Positions 31,397 to 41,606 of a stretch of 41,606 nt of DNA are shown here, piece by piece. Under the pieces are notes generated by a model. It had not been told where the DNA came from, made no database searches, and saw only the letters and a program-made list of their open reading frames with translations. The DNA is taken from positions 1 to 41,606 of the forward strand of contig JAHENZ010000225.1 in assembly GCA_018609755.1 (NCBI GenBank). The letters run 5' to 3'. The translations under genes and the position numbers were made by a program. The first letter of the stretch is position 1. Every line of letters begins with the position of its first letter. The stretch comes from Salinivenus sp. (GTDB lineage Bacteria > Bacteroidota > Rhodothermia > Rhodothermales > Salinibacteraceae).

Positions 31397-32002
31397 TCAT
31401 CCTCCCTGACGGGAATTATCGTTCTGCTGCATTATCGCCTCAGTGAACGCCGATGCACCGGCGAACGTCTGTCGGGCCTCAAGCTTCGTCGTGGCAATGT
31501 CTCGGAACTCTTCAAGACAACGCTCCGGAACGGGGAGGCCCAACTGGCGGTGCTCCTGATTCTCACGATCGCGATAGACGAACACGAAGTGGGGACGACC
31601 GTCTTTCGACACTTCAGCGTACTCCACGACTTGACTCCAGGCCACAGCCTGATTGAGACACGAGAGGGTAGGCACGATCCCGTACTCGGTGACGATGGTC
31701 GACCGGGCCAGCCACGTCGCCACGAACCAGAACAGCCCACCGGCCGGATAGCCGACCAGGGCTGTTGGGGGCACGTCGATCCCACTCGCCTCAGCGTACG
31801 CCAGTCCAGGGATTAGAAGCAGCAGGAAGAGAGACGGACCAATGGGGACACGGATTACGCCATGAGCACACCAGACGAGCATCGGGCGCTGGATCCGGAG
31901 GCACCTCACGATGGCCGCGAGCATAGACACCGACGTCCCCCCCACGAAGAGGATGAGCGCCACTGCGTGAAAAGCCGCGAGCACGTCGGCGATCGAGGGC
32001 AT
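31397..32002 (-). CDS. hypothetical integral membrane protein with soluble C-terminal half
   Basis: 201 residues. I recognise no family. The N-terminal half has three or four hydrophobic helices: AAFHAVALILFVGGTSV, a second near 38-55, IGPSLFLLLLIPGLAYA and a GGLFWFVATWLARS segment. The C-terminal 90 residues are soluble and start with a beta-rich stretch (YAEVSKDGRPHFVFVYRD), then become helical (CLEEFRDIATTKLEARQTF). This arrangement resembles small membrane proteins with a PH-like cytosolic domain, but the likeness is weak. ATG 32002 is the start. The MITE-B copy at 32184 lies upstream. Confidence 0.5.
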   Translation of the reverse strand: MPSIADVLAAFHAVALILFVGGTSVSMLAAIVRCLRIQRPMLVWCAHGVIRVPIGPSLFLLLLIPGLAYAEASGIDVPPTALVGYPAGGLFWFVATWLARSTIVTEYGIVPTLSCLNQAVAWSQVVEYAEVSKDGRPHFVFVYRDRENQEHRQLGLPVPERCLEEFRDIATTKLEARQTFAGASAFTEAIMQQNDNSRQGG

Positions 32003-32350
32003 GAGGAAGAGTAGCTCATCAAGTGTTGCGGGTCGGAAAGAGTTCTGCCATCAAGAAGCTTCGGGGACGACAGATTAGCAACGGAAGGGGATTCCAATTC
32101 CACGCACGACTACTTCGACCGGACCGACTATAAACAAAGCGGTACGAGGTCGGCGTGGAGCAGGACGCCCCAATTTGTTGCTGCTAGTGGGCTTGCACAA
32201 CTGAAACGCGAGAAATCGCAGAGATCGTGACGCTGTTTCCGTCTGTATCTCCTGCGCGGAATATGCTCGGGATCGACCGCTGTCAGCAACCGCTGACGAT
32301 TGTGGCGTCAGGAGACCGACGCTCAAGACCACCAGAGTCGTTGCGAAAGG
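32003..32350. other. intergenic region holding a MITE-B copy
   Basis: 348 bp between two minus-strand genes. The right half is the MITE-B copy described next. The remaining part, 32003-32183, shows no gene or regulatory element that I recognise. Confidence 0.4.
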
Positions 32351-32357
32351 TCACTCG
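32184..32357. repeat. MITE-B copy 3 (about 174 bp), diverged
   Basis: It starts with CTAGTGGGCTTGCACAAC and ends near GGTCACT at 32349-32355, inverted relative to copy 1. The core block with TTTCCGTCTGTATCTCCTGC is kept, and the outer right end has several mutations. The TGA stop of the BatA-like gene lies in its terminal repeat. Confidence 0.75.
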
Positions 32358-34474
32358 GACGCGGCAGTTTCGGGGCGCCACTGGCTCGCCAACAGCATCT
32401 CTGTGGTCAGGAAAATCAACGCCAGGAGCAAAAAGACGTTCCAGATTTCGGTGCCGGCCTGCTGGGTGCGAAGGGTCTCCGCCACGTCGTCCGATCCGGT
32501 GCCAGAAACGGACTGCACGGGCGTTCTAGAAATGGACTGAAGTCGAGCGGCGGCACTGTCCACAGAGGCAACTCGGAGGTCGGACTCCGCAGGATCGACA
32601 TTCACAGCCACCCGGCGCACGAGTTGCTCACCTGCTCGTACGTCGTAGATCCCCGGGGTGTCGAGCGTACGCCCAACCTCCAACAGGGTGGCGCCGAAGA
32701 GACTCCGTTGCTCAGGCGCCACCTCCGCCCCATCCGGGCCTACGAGTCGAAGGGTGGTGCCCGGAGCGAGTCCCGAGATGCGCAGTTCGCCGGGCGTCCC
32801 GGCCACGAGTTGCTCGCCCGCGACCGAAGTCCCCGCGGAAAGATAATAGACGGACCGGTAAAGCAGCGGGACGAAGAGGCCGCGCACGGGGAAATCACTC
32901 CAGCTCGGCGTGGGCGACACCGCCATCCAGAGCATGGCCCCGCCCCCATGTCGTATCTCGTGCAGAAACGGAACGCCACTCGAAAGCTCGATGAGGGTTT
33001 GGCCCGAGCGGCCCGACGGCCGCAGGTTCATCGTATAGTAGATCTCCGGTTGCTCCACCTCTGCCTCCGGCCGCCGCTCCTCGTTGAAGACGGCCTCAAA
33101 CAGTGGATGCTCCAGGTCCACACGCTCAAAGGAGGCGATCGACTGCTGCCCGGCGGGCGTACCGCTGAACCCCTGAACGGTCCCGGCCCGAAGCGAAGAG
33201 AAGAGGGAATTGTATGATTCGGCCTCCGCTTGTCCGCTCGGAAAAAGCAATACCCCTCCCCCACGGTCCACGTACCGTACCAGCGCATCGACCTCTCCAC
33301 TCGACAACGTGCGCGGCCCCACCAGGATCACGGTGTCGTAGCTTCCAAGCTCCGCCGAGACGAGTGCCGTTTCCTCAATGCTCGTCGTTTGAAACGCAAT
33401 CCGGTCGGCAATCATCTCCGACGACAGTGCGAGGTCCACGTACCGCGTCTGCTGCCCCTCTCCCCGTACGACAAGCACCCGTCGCTCCTCTGGTACATTC
33501 AGGGTAAAGTGATGACGATCGTCGGCCGGAAAGTCGTCGTCCTCCGTCACAATGGCCCCGCGGAGCCAACCGCGCTCCTGAGGCGTGACGGTGAACGAAA
33601 CGGTGGTTTCGAGCCCGGGCTCTAAGGTCGTGGTGGACTGGGCCACACGCTGTCCGTCCAGATAGACGCTGGCAACGTACTCAGAGAGTGGGTCTGTACC
33701 GTAGTTGACGAGCGTTGCCTCGAGCTGGACGGGTTGCCCGACTTCCGCGATCCGGCTGGTCACCGTGACGTCCTTGACCCCCACGTTGGCTGCGGTACGG
33801 GTCTCGACCGGCAGGAGCCGCACCTGCACTCCGTCCGGGAGCTGCGTGGCAACCGAGTCGCCGAGGGTACTCCGCTGGAGATCTCCCGCCACGTAGACGA
33901 CGCGGCGGGGAGCGTCCGACTCGGCGACGGCTTCGCCGGCTCGCACGACGGCCCGGGCCAATGACGTGGCCCCCGCCCGAGGCTCCAGTGAGGACAGTGC
34001 TTCTTGCGCCACTCCGACGTTCGTGCCCAGCGAGGGCGTGCCCTCTCCCTCCCGAGCCGTCGGCCACACCATCATCTCATCGCCCTTCCCTACTGTTTCC
34101 AAGACGCCCTGCGCCTGCCCCTTCGCCTGATCGAGGGCCGAGCCCCCCTGTCCACTCTCCACCTGCATGGAAAGCGAGTTGTCAACCACGAGCGCGTGGG
34201 CGGTCCGCACCGACGAGCCAACCCCGGCAAGGTCGCCGGTGAGGGTGGGCTGTGCAAAGGCCATGACGAGACTCGCAATCGCGAGCATCCGAAGGGCCAA
34301 CAACAGCCACTCTTTGATCCGGACGCGCTGCACCGCGGTTTCCTGCAATTCCTTCACGAAGGCCAACGAGCTGAAGTCGACCGTAGTGGGCTGGCGCAGG
34401 TTAAACAGGTGAAGAAACAACGGGACGACCACCGCCGCCATTGCGAGAAGCGCGAAAGGGTTGAGAAACGACAC
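32351..34474 (-). CDS. BatA-domain membrane protein
   Basis: 707 residues. The N-terminal 90 residues carry the BatA N-terminal domain: MSFLNPFALLAMAAVVVPLF with an aromatic-rich first helix, then LRQPTTVDFSSLAFVKEL and a second helix with RIKEWLLLALRMLAIASLVM. A von Willebrand-like region follows (HALVVDNSLSMQVESGQG, with the DxSxS metal-site pattern), then a beta-rich CARDB-like part, and a C-terminal helix NVFLLLALIFLTTEMLLA. Related proteins in Bacteroidota have been called aerotolerance or gliding-associated factors; the role is unclear. The TGA stop is contributed by a MITE-B terminal repeat. It is divergent from the membrane-protein gene at 34562. Confidence 0.85.
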   Translation of the reverse strand: MSFLNPFALLAMAAVVVPLFLHLFNLRQPTTVDFSSLAFVKELQETAVQRVRIKEWLLLALRMLAIASLVMAFAQPTLTGDLAGVGSSVRTAHALVVDNSLSMQVESGQGGSALDQAKGQAQGVLETVGKGDEMMVWPTAREGEGTPSLGTNVGVAQEALSSLEPRAGATSLARAVVRAGEAVAESDAPRRVVYVAGDLQRSTLGDSVATQLPDGVQVRLLPVETRTAANVGVKDVTVTSRIAEVGQPVQLEATLVNYGTDPLSEYVASVYLDGQRVAQSTTTLEPGLETTVSFTVTPQERGWLRGAIVTEDDDFPADDRHHFTLNVPEERRVLVVRGEGQQTRYVDLALSSEMIADRIAFQTTSIEETALVSAELGSYDTVILVGPRTLSSGEVDALVRYVDRGGGVLLFPSGQAEAESYNSLFSSLRAGTVQGFSGTPAGQQSIASFERVDLEHPLFEAVFNEERRPEAEVEQPEIYYTMNLRPSGRSGQTLIELSSGVPFLHEIRHGGGAMLWMAVSPTPSWSDFPVRGLFVPLLYRSVYYLSAGTSVAGEQLVAGTPGELRISGLAPGTTLRLVGPDGAEVAPEQRSLFGATLLEVGRTLDTPGIYDVRAGEQLVRRVAVNVDPAESDLRVASVDSAAARLQSISRTPVQSVSGTGSDDVAETLRTQQAGTEIWNVFLLLALIFLTTEMLLASQWRPETAASE

Positions 34475-34561
34475 AGGCGCACGACACTTCTGAAAACGGA
34501 ACAGGGGCGGCTGCTACCGTACAGGAAGTGTCCGCGTTCCAGTGCCCGTCTGCCTCCCGCT

Positions 34562-36025
34562 ATGCCTCGGTTGCCCTCGTCCCCGGCGCTCGCCAGGACG
34601 CTCCGGTCCCCCCTACGAGCGCTCTCCCAGAGACAGCTTCTCACCGGTGTGGCGATCCTCGTGCTCACAAGTCGCGGTCTCGTCTATCTCCTGGGGGTCC
34701 GGTTCTACGACCAGGAGCTGGACCGGTACATGCCGTTTCTCGACCCGGCGCTGCTCCGGACCGACCTGTTTCAGAGCGTCTGGCATCTCCACCTCAAACC
34801 GCCCCTCATGAATTTCGGGGCCGGGGTCGTTCTTCAAACTGCCGGCGATGCGTCTACACTCGTATTCTCGGGAATCTTCGTCGCTCTCGGCGTCCTGCTG
34901 TCGGTGAGCTTGGCCGACCTGCTGTGTCAGTTGGACCTTCCACGCGAACTCGTGCTCGTGCTCACGGTCGGGTACGCCGTGAGTCCGTCGGTCCTACTGT
35001 TCGAGAATTTCCTCTACCACACGTATCCCGCGGCGGCTCTCCTCGCGGCCACAGCGGCCTGCTTCGGACGAGCGTTGGCCTCTGGACGCCGCCGATGGTG
35101 GGGGGCGTGCTTTGTCCTGGGCATGCTCCTCTGTTACATGCGGAGCCTGTATCACCTCGTCTGGCTGGTGGGCCTGGTTGGATTGGCCCTCACCCTGCGC
35201 AGCGGGCAGCGAGTGCGAATTTTGAGCACCGCCGCTCTCCCCACGACAGCGGTCACGGCCCTCTACGCCAAAAACCTCGTTCTCTTCGGCGTCTTCGGAG
35301 CGAGTTCCTGGCTTGGCATTAGTCTAGCGAAAGGCACGGTCGACCAGTTGCCCGCCGAGACCCGATCGGCCTGGATCGAGCAGAGGCGCTTGACGCCCGC
35401 TGCACAGGTCGACCCATTCGCCGGCCCCGACGCGTACGTGCCCTACGTGGACCAACCATCCCCCACCGGCATTCCTGCCCTCGACCAGCGCCGCAAGCGC
35501 TCCGGCAGGCCCAACTATAACCACCGCATCTATCCCGTAGCCGCAGATGCCCAGCTGCAAAACGCGCTTACGGTCATGTGGCACTGCCCCCTCGTCTATT
35601 GCCGGACGGTGCTCCGCAACATTTTACACTGGCTGAGTCCCACGACCACCTGGCACCCCCGCGACCCCGAAGGCTCCCCGTTCCGCGGCAATCGATCGGT
35701 GCTCGGCTCCTACGAGCGCGCCGTAAACGCCGTCTTCTATCCGCTCCGCCTCGGGGACCGGATCGGGATCCCCCTGCTCATTCCGATTGTGCTGGCGGGA
35801 GGAGTCCTCTGGGGGCTCCGGAACGTGCGGAGAGGGCAGGACGAGCGAGGGGGGCTGCAGCTGTTCCTGGCCGGGACGGGGCTGTACGTGATCGCCGTGA
35901 GCTGCCTCATCGAAAGCGGCGTGGAGCTTTCCCGATTTCGCTTTACAGTGAACGCTCTATTCCTCGCACTCACAGCCTCTCTCGCACAAGAGTGGATCTC
36001 CTCCCTCACTTCGCAAACCGAATGA
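34562..36025 (+). CDS. polytopic membrane protein, glycosyltransferase-like
   Basis: 487 residues from ATG 34562; the open frame continues far upstream but is antisense to the BatA-like gene and was excluded. About ten hydrophobic helices run from residue 25 (LLTGVAILVLTSRGLVYLLG) through LVFSGIFVALGVLLSVSLAD, ALLAATAACFG and VRILSTAALPTTAV. C-terminal pairs lie near IPLLIPIVLAGGVLWGL and LFLAGTGLYVIAVSCLI. A soluble loop (about 275-370) has many Pro, Arg and Trp. The opening loop YDQELDRYMPFLDPALL resembles the acidic first loop of GT-C lipid-linked sugar transferases, but the match is weak, so a sugar-transfer role is only a suggestion. Confidence 0.6.
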   Translation: MPRLPSSPALARTLRSPLRALSQRQLLTGVAILVLTSRGLVYLLGVRFYDQELDRYMPFLDPALLRTDLFQSVWHLHLKPPLMNFGAGVVLQTAGDASTLVFSGIFVALGVLLSVSLADLLCQLDLPRELVLVLTVGYAVSPSVLLFENFLYHTYPAAALLAATAACFGRALASGRRRWWGACFVLGMLLCYMRSLYHLVWLVGLVGLALTLRSGQRVRILSTAALPTTAVTALYAKNLVLFGVFGASSWLGISLAKGTVDQLPAETRSAWIEQRRLTPAAQVDPFAGPDAYVPYVDQPSPTGIPALDQRRKRSGRPNYNHRIYPVAADAQLQNALTVMWHCPLVYCRTVLRNILHWLSPTTTWHPRDPEGSPFRGNRSVLGSYERAVNAVFYPLRLGDRIGIPLLIPIVLAGGVLWGLRNVRRGQDERGGLQLFLAGTGLYVIAVSCLIESGVELSRFRFTVNALFLALTASLAQEWISSLTSQTE

Positions 36026-36075
36026 GGGACTGGCAACACCATCGAGCAGCCGCCCTCCACATTCAGAAACGAACC

Positions 36076-36738
36076 TCACCGCTTCATCGCCAGCGTCACC
36101 CCATCGGCGAGCGGAAGCATGGTCAATTCAATGCGCTCGTCGGTGTGGAGCTTCTCGTTGAGATCCCGAACGACCTGCACACTTTCGTCGTCGGGCGCCG
36201 GGTCCGTCACACGCCCCCCACGAAAGACGTTATCGATGGCAATCACGCCGCCGGGCCGCAGCAACTGTAGAGATTTCTCGTAGTAGGTGTCGTACGTCTC
36301 CTTGTCGGCATCGATAAACGCGAAGTCGAATGTACCGGCCGCCCCGTCGTCGAGCAGGGAGGTAAGCGTGTCTTCAGCCGGGGCAATGCGCAGATCAATC
36401 TGATGGTTGACGCCCGCCTCTCGCCAGTAGCGCCGGGCCACCTCGGTGTACTCCTCGCTAATGTCGCACGCCACGAGTTCACCATTGGGCGGCAGCACCT
36501 CCGCTACGGCGAGGGCACTGTACCCGGTAAAGACGCCAATCTCCAGGGTCCGCCGTGCCCCGATAAGCTGGACGAGGAACCGGAGAAACTGCGCCTGCTC
36601 CGGCGCAATCTGCATGTGGGCCCGCGGATGCTCGGCGGTTTCTTCCCGCAGCCGGGTCATGACCTCCGTCTCGCGAAGGGAGACTGAGAGCAGATATTCG
36701 TGGAGGTCATCCGGAAGACCGAGAGATTTACGGGACAT
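36076..36738 (-). CDS. CCoAOMT-type O-methyltransferase
   Basis: 220 residues from the ATG at 36738 (a GTG-type start three codons upstream is less likely). It is a cation-dependent O-methyltransferase of the caffeoyl-CoA/catechol type. Visible parts are the SAM site TLEIGVFTGYSALAVAEVL, the acidic strand VACDISEEYTEVARRYW, the metal-binding IDADKETYDTYYE and the conserved LRPGGVIAIDNVFRGGRV. The N-terminal helix MSRKSLGLPDDLHEYLLSVS is typical. The methyl acceptor is unknown. It is a single gene convergent with the membrane-protein gene. Confidence 0.92.
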   Translation of the reverse strand: MSRKSLGLPDDLHEYLLSVSLRETEVMTRLREETAEHPRAHMQIAPEQAQFLRFLVQLIGARRTLEIGVFTGYSALAVAEVLPPNGELVACDISEEYTEVARRYWREAGVNHQIDLRIAPAEDTLTSLLDDGAAGTFDFAFIDADKETYDTYYEKSLQLLRPGGVIAIDNVFRGGRVTDPAPDDESVQVVRDLNEKLHTDERIELTMLPLADGVTLAMKR

Positions 36739-37043
36739 GTAGACCAAATAGGGCTATGCAGGAAAACGATCGGTTCGTGTTGAGCAGTCCCAACTGCACA
36801 AGAATACAATAGCGCCCCGTCTGGAGGAGATCCAAACGGAGCGCAATCCGACTGTCGAATATCCCCCGACGTTGGCTAGTGACCTTGCACAACGACTCTG
36901 GCGGTTTCGAGCGTCGGTCCCCTGCCGCCACAATCGTCAGCGGTTGCGGGCAGCGGTCGATCGAGCAAATTCCACGCAGGAGATACAGACGGAAACAGCG
37001 TCACGTTCTCTGCGACTTCGCGCGCTTCAGTTGTGCAAGCCCA
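36739..37043. other. intergenic region holding a MITE-B copy
   Basis: 305 bp between two minus-strand genes. Bases 36876-37047 are a MITE-B copy. 36739-36875 contains nothing recognised and would carry the O-methyltransferase promoter. Confidence 0.4.
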
Positions 37044-37047
37044 CTAG
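36876..37047. repeat. MITE-B copy 2 (172 bp)
   Basis: Same orientation and the same length as copy 1. The ends CTAGTGACCTTGCACAAC and CTAGTGGGCTTGCACAAC (inverted) are both intact. Its right CTAG border contains the TAG stop codon of the ankyrin gene. Confidence 0.85.
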
Positions 37048-37544
37048 GAACCCTCACCGTCGCTGATTGCCATCGTCAGCCGTTCGGCCAACTCTTCGTG
37101 CCCGTTTTCGGACGCAAGATCGGCCGCCGTCTGGTCCTGCTCGTTTGTCATCGTCGGGTCGGCGTCGTGCGCCAGCAGCAGATCCACGATCGCCGGCTCG
37201 TCGTACGTGGCGGCGTACATGAGCGCCGTGGTGCCGTCGCCGCTGGTCGCGTTCACGTCGGCCCCAGCGTCAATGAGCACCTCGGCAACGTCCACGAAGC
37301 CCTTGAAGCAACAGCCCATGAGGGGGGTGTTGCCGTTGGGTTCTGGCAAGTTCGGATCGGCCCCGTACTCAACCAGCAACTCCACCATCTCAGGCTGATC
37401 GCTGTAGGCGGCGATCATGAGGAGACTGTGTCCGTGCTCGTTCGTGTCGTTGGGAGCCAATCCGTCTTCCAGGATCTTCTCCATGGCCTCGGTATTGCCC
37501 CGACGAGCAATCGCGTGGGGATCAGAGCGGGCAGAATCAGTCAT
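37044..37544 (-). CDS. ankyrin-repeat protein, KatG-linked
   Basis: 166 residues from the ATG at 37544; an upstream in-frame extension is discarded because it overlaps the terminator of katG. It contains four or five ankyrin repeats: HGHSLLMIAAYSDQPEMVEL, GNTPLMGCCFKGFVDVAEVL, GTTALMYAATYDEPAIVDLL and QTAADLASENGHEELAERL, each ending with a LLxxGADxN-type loop (VEYGADPNLPEPN, IDAGADVNATSGD). It is a cytoplasmic interaction module. Catalase-linked ankyrin proteins (for example AnkB next to katB in Pseudomonas) are known to support catalase activity, and here katG is 176 bp upstream on the same strand. Its stop is the TAG in the border of a MITE-B copy. Confidence 0.9.
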   Translation of the reverse strand: MTDSARSDPHAIARRGNTEAMEKILEDGLAPNDTNEHGHSLLMIAAYSDQPEMVELLVEYGADPNLPEPNGNTPLMGCCFKGFVDVAEVLIDAGADVNATSGDGTTALMYAATYDEPAIVDLLLAHDADPTMTNEQDQTAADLASENGHEELAERLTMAISDGEGS

Positions 37545-37594
37545 GCAATTGTAGGAAGTCGTATGGAAACGATGTGCGAGTGCCAAACACGAAA

Positions 37595-37621
37595 GAGGGG
37601 CGAACGCGGGGTTCGCCCCTC
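37595..37621 (-). terminator. terminator of katG
   Basis: GAGGGGCGAAC pairs with GTTCGCCCCTC in an 11-bp stem, with a T-containing tract after it on the minus strand. It separates katG from the ankyrin gene, so the latter may need its own promoter or read-through. Confidence 0.7.
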
Positions 37622-37720
37622 TCCGGATTGTAGTAGTACTTGATGGGCCGAGTGAAGAGGCTTCGCCCGCCCCTGCAGAGCCCAAAGAATCGTTAGAGGC
37701 CAACGACCGATTCGGTCTGT

Positions 37721-40024
<2,304 letters not shown>

Positions 40025-40032
40025 TTATCCAA

Positions 40033-40069
40033 ATCGATCTTTTCTATCTTCATCATTGGATAAAACTAT
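40033..40069. promoter_or_regulatory. OxyR operator between katG and oxyR
   Basis: The OxyR consensus is four tetranucleotides, ATAG, CTAT, ATAG, CTAT, each separated by seven bases. Here they are ATCG (40033-40036), CTAT (40044-40047), ATTG (40055-40058) and CTAT (40066-40069), all with exact spacing and 14 of 16 consensus positions matched. An outer inverted repeat TTATCCAA/TTGGATAA overlaps it. Control of katG and of oxyR itself is inferred. Confidence 0.75.
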
Positions 40070-40180
40070 CACAGAGAGGGATTTTCTAAACAGCGGACAT
40101 CCCGCGTCAGGCGGTTTTGTGATGCGTATTGCGTGAGGACGCCTCCTCCGACCACTGATCACCGAATCCGAGATTCGCCC

Positions 40181-41089
40181 ATGACCCTCGCCCAACTCAG
40201 ATACTTCGTCGCTGTCGACGAACACAGACACTTCGGCCGGGCCGCCGCAGCCTGCCACGTGTCGCAACCGACACTCAGCACACAGCTCCGCAAGTTAGAG
40301 GACGAGTTGGGCGTCGAACTCATCGACCGGAGCCACCAGCCCGTCGTGCCGACCGCCGAGGGAGAGCGCCTCATCGAACAGGCACGAACGGTACTGACAG
40401 CACGCGACCGTCTGGCGACCCTCGCCGACGACATACAGGATCGCGTCTCCGGCACATTGCGGATTGGGATGCTGCCCACGCTGTCCCCGTACCTCCTCCC
40501 TCTCGTCCTCCCGGCAATGAAGGAGGCTCATCCTGAAGTTACGCTCATTCTACGAGAGTGGCCGACCGCCGAGGTGCTTGATGCCCTGCACACCGATGCC
40601 CTGGACGTCGGCCTCATCGCCACCGACGAGGCCGGGCCCGACCTCTACGACACTGTGTTATTTACCGAACCGTTCGTGGGCTACGTGGCCCGCCCGCACC
40701 GGCTCGCCGACCGGGAGACGCTTCACCCGTCGGACCTTTCCGTGGACGACCTCTGGCTCCTCAGTGAGGGCCACTGCTTTCGGGATCAGGTGCTTCAGGT
40801 GTGCGGCCACACGCCCACCGGTGCTCACGTGCCGGCCCGCTTCGAAAGTGGCTCACTGGAAACGCTGGTCCACCTCGTACGCCAGAGCGGGGGCATGACC
40901 CTCCTTCCACGCCTCGCTACGCACCACATGCCGGACGCGGAGCGGGAACAGTACGTCGTGCCGTTCGCTGATCCGCCCCCGACGCGCGACGTACGCCTCG
41001 TGGGGCGCCGCCGCCACAAGCAGCGACTCGTGGATGCGTTCGTCGATACGCTTCAAGAGGTCCTTCCCGACTCCGTTGATCTCCCTTGA
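40181..41089 (+). CDS. oxyR: OxyR hydrogen-peroxide sensor, LysR family
   Basis: 302 residues from ATG 40181 (a GTG at 40133 is open in frame but not family-like). The N-terminal winged helix is typical of LysR: LAQLRYFVAVDEHRHFGRAA, then CHVSQPTLSTQLRKLEDELG. The C-terminal sensor domain contains GHCFRDQVLQVCGH with Cys199 and Cys208, exactly the redox pair and numbering of E. coli OxyR. Peroxide should oxidise them to a disulfide and turn on katG. The two genes are divergent over 222 bp with an OxyR operator. The gene is convergent with rtcA, 6 bp apart. Confidence 0.97.
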   Translation: MTLAQLRYFVAVDEHRHFGRAAAACHVSQPTLSTQLRKLEDELGVELIDRSHQPVVPTAEGERLIEQARTVLTARDRLATLADDIQDRVSGTLRIGMLPTLSPYLLPLVLPAMKEAHPEVTLILREWPTAEVLDALHTDALDVGLIATDEAGPDLYDTVLFTEPFVGYVARPHRLADRETLHPSDLSVDDLWLLSEGHCFRDQVLQVCGHTPTGAHVPARFESGSLETLVHLVRQSGGMTLLPRLATHHMPDAEREQYVVPFADPPPTRDVRLVGRRRHKQRLVDAFVDTLQEVLPDSVDLP

Positions 41090-41095
41090 TCCGTC

Positions 41096-41606
41096 TCACG
41101 ACTGTGAGGGAACGGACACGAGCCACCCGGTCTCCGCCTCTTCGATGGAAAACCGATCGCCGAGAATACGCTCGATGACCGCCGCATTCGTATGGGTGTG
41201 CGCCGTGAGGGTCGTGGTGCGAAACTGCCCCCCGCCCAGCGCCAGTGGCAACAACAGCTGATCGGCGAGATGAGGACCCACCGGCGCGTCAGCGTTCAAA
41301 TACGACTCTGCCTCCTCCGCCACGTCCATCGCCACCTGTTCAGCGCGCACTCCCTTCTCCCCAATGCCGCTTACCACCTCGGTCACGTGCCGAAACGGGA
41401 GCTCCAGCAACAGCGCGTTGCCTGCACTCGGGGACGTGGGCGTCTCGATGCGCGTCTCGCCGACATCAACGGACAGAGCCTCCCGCAGCGTCGCGATCTC
41501 CCGCTCGGCGATGTGGCGCGGAAGATTGGCGACGATGGCCCGGATGCGAGCCGGTCGCGATGCCCCGCGCTCCGTGAGGCGTAGCCGTTCCAGCTCAGCC
41601 ACCGGC
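41096..41606 (-). CDS. rtcA: RNA 3'-terminal phosphate cyclase RtcA, C-terminal part (cut by window)
   Basis: About 170 residues are visible; the gene runs off the window at 41606 and the family is about 340 residues long. It converts RNA 3'-phosphates to 2',3'-cyclic ends using ATP. Visible is the C-terminal half with VGPHLADQLLLPLALGGGQF and TTTLTAHTHTNAAVIERIL, whose His in the THTN-like segment corresponds to the catalytic nucleophile. An acidic, Ala-rich middle (EEAESYLNADAPVGPHLADQ) matches the family. The usual partner rtcB is not in the window. Confidence 0.9.
   Translation of the reverse strand, partial: PVAELERLRLTERGASRPARIRAIVANLPRHIAEREIATLREALSVDVGETRIETPTSPSAGNALLLELPFRHVTEVVSGIGEKGVRAEQVAMDVAEEAESYLNADAPVGPHLADQLLLPLALGGGQFRTTTLTAHTHTNAAVIERILGDRFSIEEAETGWLVSVPSQS

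Noticed and set aside
34004-34561. 186-codon N-terminal extension of the membrane-protein gene at 34562
   Set aside because: It overlaps the BatA-like gene in antisense and has no membrane or domain pattern; the hydrophobic part begins after ATG 34562.
36879-37643. 254-codon plus-strand frame across the MITE-B copy and the ankyrin gene
   Set aside because: It runs through a mobile repeat and is antisense to the ankyrin gene; similar short frames appear in every MITE-B copy for the same reason.

Overview
The window looks like chromosomal DNA of a halophilic member of the Rhodothermota/Bacteroidota, most like Salinibacter and relatives. The signs are G+C-rich coding DNA, strongly acidic proteins, a C-terminal region resembling a type IX secretion sorting domain, a BatA-type membrane protein, several short lipoproteins and tRNA genes without an encoded CCA. 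This assignment is inference from gene style, because no rRNA or species marker is present. About 37 protein genes or fragments, two tRNA genes, two IS110-type transposase genes and at least two families of short non-coding mobile repeats can be supported.

Layout. 1-4.7 kb: a 136-bp inverted-repeat element, a TetR-type regulator, an ABC1/UbiB-like kinase, tRNA-Arg(GCG), a DUF6174-like lipoprotein and a protein resembling a voltage sensor without a pore. 4.7-9.2 kb: a HemW-like protein that has lost its radical-SAM cysteines, an IS110-type transposase with a structured leader, an acetyltransferase and a tandem pair of DUF192 lipoproteins. 9.3-9.6 kb: tRNA-Leu(UAA) interrupted by a 188-nt group I intron. 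9.8-19.3 kb: cold-shock protein, GH9 glycosidase, DJ-1/PfpI protein, acidic small protein, a 490-bp mosaic of CTAG-bounded repeats, M1 peptidase, a formylglycine-generating-enzyme-like lipoprotein and a sugar transporter. 19.4-22.8 kb: alkyltransferase-like protein, cobalamin adenosyltransferase, an ABC ATPase and a lamin-tail secreted protein. 22.8-27.7 kb: methyltransferase plus FAD reductase, a second IS110-type gene and Sua5. 27.7-36.7 kb: HsdR-N-like nuclease, CBS protein, HflX, BatA-like protein, a polytopic membrane protein and an O-methyltransferase. 36.9-41.6 kb: an oxidative-stress module (ankyrin protein, KatG, divergent OxyR) and the 3' part of rtcA.

How genes work together. KatG, the ankyrin protein and OxyR form a peroxide-defence unit. 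Their shared intergenic region carries an OxyR-type operator with exact four-part spacing, and OxyR keeps both redox cysteines at positions 199 and 208. The ABC ATPase and the adenosyltransferase suggest corrinoid uptake and activation. The methyltransferase and FAD reductase look like a lipid or polyketide tailoring pair.

The most unusual items are the intron-bearing tRNA-Leu, the cysteine-less HemW relative, the hairpin leaders of the two IS110-type elements (bridge-RNA candidates) and the CTAG/TTAG-bounded repeats. Copies of these repeats sit exactly on the stop codons of neighbouring genes.
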